Source: Halomonas sp. (GTDB lineage Bacteria > Pseudomonadota > Gammaproteobacteria > Pseudomonadales > Oleiphilaceae). Taken from it: a stretch of 9,070 nt of DNA. Position numbers and translations under genes: made by a program. The notes below the pieces were generated by a model. The model was not told the origin of the DNA, did not search any database, and saw only the letters and a list, made by a program, of their open reading frames with translations. The stretch spans positions 1 through 9,070 of the forward strand of contig SLIH01000431.1 in assembly GCA_007135745.1 (NCBI GenBank), in the 5' to 3' direction. This document shows, in pieces, positions 1 through 5,964 of this stretch (position 1 is its first letter; each line of letters opens with the position of its first letter).

Positions 1-305
1 CAGTCGGTGTTTATCCCACGGGCACGATCGTCGAGCTGTCCACTCGGGAAATTGGAGTGGTTCTCTCGCACAGTCCCAGGCGTCGTCTCTGGCCTGAGGT
101 CATGGTGCTGACTGATGAGGCGCAGAACAAGCTCAAGAACGGGCGGATTGTGAATCTCGCCAAGCACAATGAAGAAGCCGGTGGTGCTGCGGACGCTATC
201 AAGGTGGCCGATTGCAAGCCTTTCGGCTATGGCGGCATCGATCCATCGGAGTACGAAGTGACAGGCGCTTCCTCCCGTTGGAGTCTGCGCCATCTGATGG
301 GCTGA
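1..305 (+). CDS. C-terminal fragment of an HD-GYP-type cyclic-di-GMP phosphodiesterase (5' end outside window)
   Basis: The reading frame is open from base 3 to a TGA at 303-305, so only about the last 100 residues are seen. They begin VGVYPTGTIVELSTREIGVV, which matches the segment that follows the HD-GYP domain in many c-di-GMP phosphodiesterases of gammaproteobacteria (typical form: YPVGSLVRLSNGEIGVVV, then an R-P-V segment on a beta-rich tail). The end, IDPSEYEVTG followed by a short basic tail, also fits the usual tail of that family. The catalytic HD and GYP motifs lie outside the window, so activity cannot be judged. A GTG at 57 could be read as a start, but the homologous sequence continues upstream of it, so it is internal. 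The gene runs convergently into the lipoprotein gene with 11 bases between the stop codons. Family assignment rests on my memory of the tail motif. Confidence 0.72.
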   Translation, partial: VGVYPTGTIVELSTREIGVVLSHSPRRRLWPEVMVLTDEAQNKLKNGRIVNLAKHNEEAGGAADAIKVADCKPFGYGGIDPSEYEVTGASSRWSLRHLMG

Positions 306-307
306 AC

Positions 308-327
308 CCGAGGAGGTCAGCCCTCGG
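308..327. terminator. Possible weak bidirectional hairpin between convergent genes
   Basis: CCGAGG (308-313) and CCTCGG (322-327) form a 6-bp stem with an 8-base loop, placed at the meeting point of two convergent genes. The right half lies inside the last codons of the lipoprotein gene. Neither strand shows a run of T after the stem, so intrinsic termination is only a possibility. Confidence 0.25.
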
Positions 328-1474
328 TTGAGCAGGGGCGTCCGTCGTCGCTCAGACAGACACGGACGTTTTTGCGGAACCAGCGATAGCGGTCGTGGTC
401 ATCACCCTGTACACGGAAGTTCACCAGCACCGTACCGGTGTCACCATCCTGACCATCGGCAAAGAATTCCACGGTGGCGGTCTCCGCATTGAAGCTGTGG
501 AGCACCAGCGCCTCCCCTTCGACTTCCGCTTCCAGTCCCGTCTTTGGCAGCATGAAACCCGAACCGGCTTTGTTCAGTTCAATGCGGTATAGGCTGTTGT
601 CGTCCGGGTGTAGGGTTATGGCATCAGGCCGGAGAAAGAAAGGACGCTCAACCTGGGTTTTGTAGAGCATCGCCTGTTCCAGCAGAAAGTCGGTAACCTG
701 GACGACTTCCACATCCTGAAGGTCACGCCTGGCGTCGATAATGGCCTGGCGTTTGTTGACGAGTTCTTCCCGCTCTTCATCGGTTGCGTTGTCTATTTCC
801 TCTTGTGTGGGTAGGGGGTCACACAAGGGGTCGCCTTCTTCCTCGAAGCAGATACTGTCCAGCACCCTGTTGATGTCACTGACTTCACGACTGTCAGTCA
901 GGGGTTGTCCGGCAGCCATGGCGAATTCAGAGATTGGCTGTGAAAAATCAATGTCGAGCTCATCGCCGTGTTCGGCCAGATAGCTGTTGATCTGGTCAAT
1001 GGTTCGCTGCGTAATCTCAATATTGTTGTCTGCCGAAGCATTGCTGTCCTGGTCCAGCGTCATGAGCAGCCGCATGATGTTGACTGCAATAGGCTCCTGG
1101 CTGGCAATCTGCTCTTCGATGACGCGGTGGGAAGTAAAGCCTTCGTCATCGGTGCCGCCAATGCTCAGTCTTTCGCGTTGTTCCGCGGTGAAATCCATGG
1201 AAGTGAGGAAAGGCGCTACCGGGACATCCTCAATGATCGGCAGATCGCCCACGGCAAACGAAATGGTTTCGCCGGGGTAGTAACGGAAGGAGCCGTCTTC
1301 ATCCGTGGTGCCTGACTGACTCTGGGTCTGATACGAAACGCCCTCCACCCCGGTCAGGGTAAACTGACCAGTGCGGCGGTCGTCATTGTTGCTGCTGCTG
1401 CTGTCATCAAGACAGCCAGCCAGTGTGGCGGTCAGCGCCAGTACGAGCAGTTTAGTGGACCTGGGTGCCTTCAC
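317..1474 (-). CDS. Predicted outer-membrane lipoprotein, function unknown
   Basis: I chose a GTG start at 1474, giving 385 residues, because it places a lipoprotein signal at the N-terminus: a basic n-region, hydrophobic LLVLALTATLAGC, lipobox cysteine C21. AAGGA lies 10 bases upstream. The frame is open to an ATG at 1591, but that 39-residue extension would bury the signal. The residue after C21 is Leu, not Asp, which predicts sorting to the outer membrane. A low-complexity linker DDSSSSNNDD (23-32) follows. Residues about 36-80 carry GVEGVSYQT, SGTTDEDGSFRYYPGETI and FAVGDLP, a pattern I recall from lipoproteins of Marinobacter-like bacteria, some labelled 'organic solvent ABC transporter permease' without support. 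Residues 132-155 (NIMRLLMTLDQDSNASADN) match a second recurring block. Four cysteines form two close pairs (C209/C218, C373/C381), plausible disulfides. A charged helical stretch covers about 223-255. No catalytic motif is seen. It diverges from yadG across a shared control region. Confidence 0.8.
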   Translation of the reverse strand: MKAPRSTKLLVLALTATLAGCLDDSSSSNNDDRRTGQFTLTGVEGVSYQTQSQSGTTDEDGSFRYYPGETISFAVGDLPIIEDVPVAPFLTSMDFTAEQRERLSIGGTDDEGFTSHRVIEEQIASQEPIAVNIMRLLMTLDQDSNASADNNIEITQRTIDQINSYLAEHGDELDIDFSQPISEFAMAAGQPLTDSREVSDINRVLDSICFEEEGDPLCDPLPTQEEIDNATDEEREELVNKRQAIIDARRDLQDVEVVQVTDFLLEQAMLYKTQVERPFFLRPDAITLHPDDNSLYRIELNKAGSGFMLPKTGLEAEVEGEALVLHSFNAETATVEFFADGQDGDTGTVLVNFRVQGDDHDRYRWFRKNVRVCLSDDGRPCSTEG

Positions 1475-1523
1475 GAGTTTCTGTTCCTTGCCCTGTTTCC
1501 TGTGCGCATGGATGATCAGCCCG

Positions 1524-1529
1524 ATTGTA
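1524..1529 (-). promoter_or_regulatory. Possible -10 element for the lipoprotein gene
   Basis: On the minus strand this reads TACAAT (5/6 to TATAAT), about 50 bases upstream of the chosen GTG start. No good -35 hexamer is found at 16-18 bases; that position (about 1547-1552) is overlapped by the palindrome at 1549-1563, so an activator-dependent or repressed promoter is conceivable. Position and one hexamer are the only support. Confidence 0.3.
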
Positions 1530-1548
1530 AGGGACTGAGGACAACGCT

Positions 1549-1563
1549 GACCTGACACAGGTC
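1549..1563. promoter_or_regulatory. Perfect inverted repeat in divergent promoter region, candidate operator
   Basis: GACCTG-ACA-CAGGTC is an uninterrupted 6+3+6 palindrome. It lies 22 bases upstream of the proposed -35 of yadG and overlaps where the -35 of the lipoprotein gene should fall. Such placement suits a dimeric regulator acting on both genes. I do not recognise the motif, and a second copy was not noticed in the window. Confidence 0.4.
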
Positions 1564-1585
1564 GCAGTTTCGTGTCTGTATTGGC

Positions 1586-1613
1586 TTGCAACCTGTGATG
1601 GGGGCGGCATAAT
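1586..1613 (+). promoter_or_regulatory. Sigma-70-like promoter for yadG-yadH-queF
   Basis: TTGCAA (1586-1591, 4/6 to TTGACA) and CATAAT (1608-1613, 5/6 to TATAAT) are separated by 16 bases. Transcription would begin near 1620, leaving about 22 bases before the yadG ATG with its GAGG ribosome-binding site. No other comparable pair was seen in the spacer. Confidence 0.5.
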
Positions 1614-1641
1614 CAGCGCCTGTTCTGGTGACGAGGTAACT

Positions 1642-2586
1642 ATGGCGGACGATGCCCTGAGCATTCAGGGGTTGCGCAAGACCTACGATGGGGGCTTTGA
1701 GGCTCTGAAAGGCGTGGACCTGCGGGTGGCTGCGGGTGATTTCTTTGCGCTGTTGGGGCCCAATGGTGCCGGTAAATCGACCACGCTCGGCATTCTGGCC
1801 TCGCTGGTACGCAAGACAGCCGGCAAGGTTGAGGTCTTTGGCGTGGACATGGACCGTGATGCCGCCCGGGCGAAGACATTTCTGGGCTTTGTGCCCCAGG
1901 AGTTCAACTTCAACCAGTTTGAAAAGGTCGGCGATATCGTGCGCACCCAGGCCGGCTATTATGGTATTCCGCCCCGTCAGGCCGCGCGTAACGCGGAATT
2001 TTACCTCCGTGAGCTGGGGCTCTGGGACAAGCGGGAATCTTCCGCGCGGATGCTCTCCGGGGGTATGAAGCGACGACTGATGATTGCACGGGCGCTGGTT
2101 CACGAGCCGCGCCTGCTGGTGCTTGATGAACCCACGGCCGGGGTGGATATTGAGCTGCGACGTTCGATGTGGAAGTTCATGGAGCGGATCAACGAGCAGG
2201 GCGTGACCATCATTCTGACCACGCACTATCTGGAGGAGGCCGAGGCCCTCTGCCGCAATATCGCCATCATCGACGGTGGACGGATTCTGCAGCATTCGAG
2301 CAAACGCGCTCTGCTGAGGCAGCTCAGCATTGAGAACTTCGTGCTGGATCTCAAGGAGAACCCGGAGGCGCTGCCCAGTCTTGAAGGATACCGTTGCAGT
2401 TGGGACGAGGAAGGCTCACTGCTTCTGGAGGTCGAGAAAGGGCGGGGGCTCAACTCGGCTTTTCGCCAGTTGGATGAGCAGGGGCTGGAAGTAGTCAGTC
2501 TCCGTAACCGTTCCAACCGGCTGGAAGAGCTTTTCCTGCGGCTGGTTGAGGAGAACGCGCGAGACCAGCGGGAGGCCACTCCATGA
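1642..2586 (+). CDS. yadG: ABC-2 type exporter ATP-binding protein, YadG family
   Basis: This is the cytoplasmic ATPase of an ABC-2 exporter, 314 residues against about 308 for E. coli YadG. All nucleotide-binding motifs are intact: Walker A GPNGAGKST (39-47), Q-loop glutamine in VPQEF (Q86), signature LSGGM (138-142) next to KRRLMIARAL, Walker B LLVLDEP (158-164), D-loop AGVD (166-169) and switch histidine in TTHYLEEAE (H195). Stretches such as VPQEFNFN, RMLSGGMKRRLMIARAL, ELRRSMW and the C-terminal RLEELF match E. coli YadG as I remember it, giving high confidence in the subfamily. The C-terminal third (about 215-314) is the usual accessory region. The ATG at 1642 follows GAGG at a good distance. 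The stop overlaps the permease start (ATGA at 2583-2586), which indicates translational coupling. The substrate is not known; YadGH itself is poorly characterised. Confidence 0.95.
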   Translation: MADDALSIQGLRKTYDGGFEALKGVDLRVAAGDFFALLGPNGAGKSTTLGILASLVRKTAGKVEVFGVDMDRDAARAKTFLGFVPQEFNFNQFEKVGDIVRTQAGYYGIPPRQAARNAEFYLRELGLWDKRESSARMLSGGMKRRLMIARALVHEPRLLVLDEPTAGVDIELRRSMWKFMERINEQGVTIILTTHYLEEAEALCRNIAIIDGGRILQHSSKRALLRQLSIENFVLDLKENPEALPSLEGYRCSWDEEGSLLLEVEKGRGLNSAFRQLDEQGLEVVSLRNRSNRLEELFLRLVEENARDQREATP

Positions 2587-3356
2587 GCGCACGCGAGATC
2601 CTCACGGCATTTCTGACCATTATTCAGCGCGAGGTCCGTCGCTTTACGCGGATCTGGCCCCAGACGCTGTTGCCGCCGGCTGTGACCATGACGCTGTATT
2701 TCGTCATCTTTGGCAACCTGATCGGGCGCCGGATTGGGCCCATGGATGGCTACGACTACATGCAGTTCATTGTGCCGGGGCTGATCATGATGTCCGTTAT
2801 TACCAGCTCCTATGCCAATGTGGTGTCTTCCTTTTTCAGCATGAAGTTCCAGCGAAGTATTGAGGAGATTCTGGTTTCACCGACCCCGAACTGGGTTATC
2901 CTTATTGGCTATGTTGCCGGTGGCATGTGTCGGGGGCTGCTGGTGGGCATTATTGTCACGCTGCTCTCACTGGCCTTCACCAGCTTTCATATGCACAGTC
3001 CGTTGCTGGTGGTCTCCACGGCCCTGCTGACATCCTTTGTTTTCTCCCTTGGGGGTTTTATCAACGCCATGCTGGCGACCAAGTTCGATGATATTTCCAT
3101 TGTTCCCAATTTTGTTCTCACGCCGCTGACCTATCTGGGCGGTGTCTTTTACTCGATCAGCCTGCTTTCGCCTTTCTGGCAGGGTGTATCCATGGCCAAT
3201 CCCATTCTTTATATGGTGAACGCCTTCCGGCACGGTATTCTGGGGGCATCGGACGTGGCGCCGCAGTATGCGCTGGCCATGCTGGTGCTGTTCAGCGTGG
3301 TGTTGTTTGGCATTGCCTATCACCTGCTCAATCGGGGCAAGGGAATTCGCCAGTGA
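2583..3356 (+). CDS. yadH: ABC-2 type transporter permease, YadH family
   Basis: An inner-membrane permease of 257 residues, the normal length for YadH (about 256). Hydrophobic segments lie near 29-48, 61-83, 106-131, 139-162, 172-194 and 229-247, consistent with the six-helix ABC-2 fold. The N-terminal RFTRIWPQTLLPPAVTMTLY and GNLIG, the block YMQFIVPGLIMMSVI (59-73) and the conserved ABC-2 signature LTPLTYLGGVFYSISLL (179-195) followed by PFWQGVSMANPILYM match E. coli YadH closely in my recollection. Its ATG overlaps the yadG stop by four bases (ATGA), so the ATPase and permease are translated together and should form a dimer-of-dimers exporter. Its own TGA (3354-3356) is embedded in the queF ribosome-binding site. 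Substrate unknown. Confidence 0.95.
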   Translation: MSAREILTAFLTIIQREVRRFTRIWPQTLLPPAVTMTLYFVIFGNLIGRRIGPMDGYDYMQFIVPGLIMMSVITSSYANVVSSFFSMKFQRSIEEILVSPTPNWVILIGYVAGGMCRGLLVGIIVTLLSLAFTSFHMHSPLLVVSTALLTSFVFSLGGFINAMLATKFDDISIVPNFVLTPLTYLGGVFYSISLLSPFWQGVSMANPILYMVNAFRHGILGASDVAPQYALAMLVLFSVVLFGIAYHLLNRGKGIRQ

Positions 3357-3359
3357 GGA
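3355..3359 (+). promoter_or_regulatory. queF ribosome-binding site overlapping the yadH stop codon
   Basis: GAGGA (3355-3359) stands 7 bases before the ATG at 3367 and shares two bases with the yadH TGA. This fixes the queF start at 3367 rather than at the in-frame ATG at 3268 inside yadH, and suggests queF translation is coupled to yadH. Confidence 0.75.
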
Positions 3360-3366
3360 CAGTTCA

Positions 3367-4179
3367 ATGACTATGGGGGATATGCCGCTGGGGCGGGAAA
3401 CCCGCTATCCGGAACACTATGATCCGGAGCAGCTCTACCCGGTTGCCCGACAGACGAACCGGGAGCGGCTGGGGGTGTCCGAAGGCTGGCCCTGGCATGG
3501 CGTGGATGTCTGGAACGCCTGGGAGCTTTCCTGGCTGCGGCCTGATGGCGTGCCTCGGGTGGCCATTGCGCGACTGACAGTGCCGGCGTCCTCGCCCTTT
3601 CTGGTGGAGTCCAAGTCTCTCAAGCTCTATCTCAATTCCTTCAACGGCACGGTGTTTCCCAGCTCGAAAGAAGTGGTGAATACGATGGAGCGGGACCTGT
3701 CCCAGGCTGTTGGGTCAACGGTTGGGGTTGAGCTCCTGGGCGTGGATGAACCTGAGCGGTGTGAAGCCCGCCCGCTAAGCAATGCCGTGCTGATTGATGA
3801 TGAAAAAACGGATGGAAGGGGTGGGGGGGATCTGCGGTTGAGCGGCAGTGAAGCGCCGGTGGTGGAAACCCTCTGTTCGCATCTGCTGCGCAGTTGTTGT
3901 CCGGTGACGGGGCAGCCGGACTGGGCGAGCCTGTTGGTTCGTTACCGGGGCAAGCCGATTGATCGCGGGGGTCTGCTGTCTTATCTGGTGGGTTTCAGAG
4001 ACCAGCAGGATTTCCATGAACACTGTGTGGAGAGAATCTTCTGCGACATCATGGAGGCCTGTCGGCCCCAGTCGCTGGCAGTGGGTGGTTGGTATACCCG
4101 TCGTGGAGGTATTGATATCAACCCCTGGCGCAGCACCGACCCCGATTCCCCGCCGGTGGTGCGACTGCGGCGTCAGTAA
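3367..4179 (+). CDS. queF: NADPH-dependent 7-cyano-7-deazaguanine (preQ0) reductase, bimodular QueF
   Basis: QueF reduces the nitrile of preQ0 to the aminomethyl of preQ1 with two NADPH, a step in making queuosine for the tRNA wobble position; it is cytoplasmic. The predicted 270 residues fit the long, two-module (YqcD/E. coli) form of about 280. The N-terminal module carries the QueF signature ESKSLKLYLNSFN (81-93). The C-terminal module carries CPVTGQPDW (178-186) with the thioimide-forming cysteine C178 and general acid D185, then FHEHCVERIF (216-225) with H217 and E218. GWYTRRGGIDINP (241-253) is also conserved. The two modules are joined by a charged, glycine-rich linker (about 144-160) containing a run of seven G bases at 3823-3829. 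It is the third gene of the yadGH operon, with 10 bases between ORFs. The stop lies 6 bases from the stop of the convergent cyclase gene. Confidence 0.96.
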   Translation: MTMGDMPLGRETRYPEHYDPEQLYPVARQTNRERLGVSEGWPWHGVDVWNAWELSWLRPDGVPRVAIARLTVPASSPFLVESKSLKLYLNSFNGTVFPSSKEVVNTMERDLSQAVGSTVGVELLGVDEPERCEARPLSNAVLIDDEKTDGRGGGDLRLSGSEAPVVETLCSHLLRSCCPVTGQPDWASLLVRYRGKPIDRGGLLSYLVGFRDQQDFHEHCVERIFCDIMEACRPQSLAVGGWYTRRGGIDINPWRSTDPDSPPVVRLRRQ

Positions 4180-4185
4180 CCCGGT

Positions 4186-5631
4186 TTATTCGTCCCGTAG
4201 CCGGCGGGCTGCGGCATCCAGGGCTTCAATAATCTTCTGCTTTTCGCCCGGATTGACCTTCTCGGAATCCAGATACATGGCAAAGCCATCTCCCTCGTGC
4301 TCCAGGAAACTGCGCTGGTCGCCCAGATCCTGACGGAAGTCGATTACCTCGTAAATGGGCACGGGGCGGGCAAAGCCTTTCACTGTGATCTCGCCCTTGT
4401 CACGGCAGAGAATCTTGTCCTTGATCAGCGAGAAAGTTTCATAGGACACCAGGATTTCACTGGGGTTGGCGAGCTCTTCAAGCCGGCTGGCGAGGTTCAC
4501 TTCCTTACCGATGATGGTGTAATCCATACGGTTATCGGCGCCGAAGTTGCCCACGGTGCAGAAGCCGGTACTCATGCCCATGCGGATTTCCAGCGGTGTG
4601 CGGATACCCTGGCTTTTCCACTTCTGGCGCAGTACCGTCATGTGCTTGCGCATTTCAATGGCCATGGCCACGCAGGCCAGTGTGTCGCGTTTCGGGCCAC
4701 GGCTGGTGGGGTCACCAAAGAAGATCATGATGCTGTCGCCGACGAACTTGTCGATGGTGCCCCCGTACTTCAGGGCGATCTGCGACATCTCGGTGAAGTA
4801 GGTGTTCAGCAGGTCCGTCAGCCCCTCCGGCTCCATCTCTTCGGAAAGTTCGGTAAAACCACGGATGTCGGAGAAGAACACAGCCAGCTTCTTGCGCTGA
4901 GTTTCCAGGCGGACATCCCGTTCGCCGGTGAAGATCGACTGCCAGACCTGCGGTGAGAGGTACTTCGCGAGCTTGTGGGACAGGGCGATGGATTGCTCGC
5001 GCTGGTATTGGATCTGGGATTTCGCCAACACCAGGGCCCGTGCCTGCTGATAGGTATAGAAGGCCATGACGCAGACGTAAACGATGGCGGCAATGCCACC
5101 AACAGTGGTTACCGCAAGAGGGGTTTCCGTGGTGAAGTGGAAGCCGACCAGCGGCACAGTCAGTGCCGCACCTGCAAGAATGGCGATCCAGCACATCCAG
5201 AGGGCACGCAGTCCGCCAACAATGATGCAGGAGAAGTTGATCATCAGCAGCAGCATCAGAGAGGGGATGACGCTGAGCTGCAGGTGAACGATGAGCGAGC
5301 CGATGATCAGGCCATCAAGAAGCAGGATGCGTTGGCGTACTTCCGGCGTTCTCCGGGGCAATATGGCCCGGGAGATGAAATACAGCATGTGAGGCCAGAG
5401 CAGTGCCAGCGGCACCAGCCAGATCAGCTCAGCAGCGAAATGCCCCGTGACCACACCGGTAAGGATCATGGCGGCACCGCTCATGTAGCCAAGTACGCGC
5501 GCGTGGTAATCCGGCATGGGTGGGATGGCCGCTGGTCGTTGTTTGCGGTCCATGCTGGCAATACCGGCGGGCATCAGAGGTGCATTCATCATCGGGAGCC
5601 TGGTCCAACTATTCGGGATCCACTGCACCAT
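4186..5631 (-). CDS. cyaB: MASE2-domain class III adenylate cyclase (CyaB-like)
   Basis: A membrane enzyme expected to convert ATP to cAMP. Six hydrophobic helices (about 46-65, 69-89, 102-118, 120-140, 143-163, 171-192) form a MASE2-type sensor, followed by a helical linker (about 196-245) and a class III cyclase domain (about 246-430). The catalytic set is complete: metal-binding D255 in FFSDIRGFT and D299 in KFVGDSIMIFFGD, purine-selecting K295 and T372 (MDYTIIG), and transition-state N379 and R383 in KEVNLASRLEE. Lys plus Thr, rather than Lys plus Asp, is the class IIIb pattern. The architecture matches Pseudomonas aeruginosa CyaB (about 463 residues). The 481-residue form starts at an ATG at 5631 with no clear ribosome-binding site; ATGs at 5592, 5589, 5574 and 5553 are in frame before the first helix, so the start is uncertain. 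A short C-terminal tail (431-481) has no known domain. The gene is convergent with queF and appears monocistronic. Confidence 0.92.
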   Translation of the reverse strand: MVQWIPNSWTRLPMMNAPLMPAGIASMDRKQRPAAIPPMPDYHARVLGYMSGAAMILTGVVTGHFAAELIWLVPLALLWPHMLYFISRAILPRRTPEVRQRILLLDGLIIGSLIVHLQLSVIPSLMLLLMINFSCIIVGGLRALWMCWIAILAGAALTVPLVGFHFTTETPLAVTTVGGIAAIVYVCVMAFYTYQQARALVLAKSQIQYQREQSIALSHKLAKYLSPQVWQSIFTGERDVRLETQRKKLAVFFSDIRGFTELSEEMEPEGLTDLLNTYFTEMSQIALKYGGTIDKFVGDSIMIFFGDPTSRGPKRDTLACVAMAIEMRKHMTVLRQKWKSQGIRTPLEIRMGMSTGFCTVGNFGADNRMDYTIIGKEVNLASRLEELANPSEILVSYETFSLIKDKILCRDKGEITVKGFARPVPIYEVIDFRQDLGDQRSFLEHEGDGFAMYLDSEKVNPGEKQKIIEALDAAARRLRDE

Positions 5632-5772
5632 ACGCAGCAGTCAGGCTGACCGAGCAGTCGTCTGTGCGGACTGGCAACAGTGAGTCTGGATGAGCGCACG
5701 CGCGTGTTCTCTGGTTCTTCCGTGTTGTATTTTTCCATGATGAACCGATTGTCAGGGCTCGTTGTTATTATG

Positions 5773-5799
5773 CCGCCAGCGGCGCAGAGTCGGTGGCGG
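5773..5799. repeat. Inverted repeat CCGCCA...TGGCGG
   Basis: CCGCCA (5773-5778) and TGGCGG (5794-5799) are perfect 6-bp arms around 15 bases. The left arm also begins a tight CCGC-CA-GCGG hairpin. There is no following T run. It could be a regulatory site or a transcript hairpin; nothing else supports a role. Confidence 0.3.
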
Positions 5800-5832
5800 T
5801 AATCTGGAGCCAATTCAGTTCTGATTGTCATT

Positions 5833-5846
5833 CACACCATAGTGTG
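5833..5846. promoter_or_regulatory. Near-perfect palindrome CACACCATAGTGTG, possible operator
   Basis: CACAC and GTGTG flank CATA; 12 of 14 positions are symmetric. It stands 110 bases upstream of the nitroreductase start. The half-sites are in the opposite order from a CRP/Vfr site (TGTGA...TCACA), so it is not one. I do not recognise the motif. Confidence 0.3.
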
Positions 5847-5895
5847 TAAGGTACCAGCAAACCATGGACTGAACAATTTTCTTGGAGAATGCGCG

Positions 5896-5964
5896 ATGCG
5901 TATTTTACTAATGAATAACAAAGTAAGCGGATCAGTATGGCCCGGGAGGTCGCTGAATGAATGA
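5896..5964 (+). CDS. Possible 22-codon leader ORF overlapping the nitroreductase start
   Basis: The ATG at 5896 is preceded by TTGGAG (5882-5887) at a spacing of 8 bases. The ORF encodes a 22-residue peptide beginning MRILLMNNKV and ends with TGA at 5962-5964, eight bases beyond the first base of the nitroreductase ATG at 5957. The overlap would couple termination of the short ORF to initiation of the next gene. The peptide has no recognisable motif, and an ORF of this size can arise by chance; the ribosome-binding site and the overlap are the only support. Confidence 0.25.
   Translation: MRILLMNNKVSGSVWPGRSLNE

Larger units (their letters stand above)
5632..5956. other. 325-bp intergenic region between divergent cyaB and ydjA-like genes
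   Basis: This is the largest gene-free stretch in the window. It must carry the promoters of both flanking genes, but I could not find a convincing -35/-10 pair for either: a CTGACA on the minus strand (5755-5750) lacks a good partner, and TTGGAG/TTTACT near 5882-5909 is weak. It contains two inverted repeats (5773-5799 and 5833-5846) and a possible leader ORF (5896-5964). No CRP/Vfr-like TGTGA-N6-TCACA site was seen. Confidence 0.6.

Noticed and set aside
1391..1402. GCT triplet repeat as a microsatellite of interest
   Set aside because: It simply encodes four serines in the flexible lipoprotein linker; in-frame triplet changes would have little effect.
1475..1591. Longer lipoprotein start at the ATG at 1591
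   Set aside because: It would place 39 polar residues before the signal peptide and run through the predicted promoter and palindrome.
1516..2295. Minus-strand open frame of 259 codons opposite yadG
   Set aside because: Antisense to a complete ABC ATPase with all motifs; no motif of its own and it crosses the yadG promoter.
3268..3366. N-terminal extension of queF to an ATG at 3268
   Set aside because: It would lie wholly inside yadH in another frame; the Cys/Trp-rich extension is not found in QueF, and a good ribosome-binding site precedes the ATG at 3367.
4297..5649. Plus-strand open frames (219 and 224 codons) opposite the cyclase gene
   Set aside because: They are shadows of the minus-strand cyclase, whose catalytic residues are complete; neither has a ribosome-binding site or known domain.
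5831..5849. CRP/Vfr binding site near cyaB
   Set aside because: The half-sites are in reversed order (TCACA then TGTGT) compared with TGTGA-N6-TCACA.
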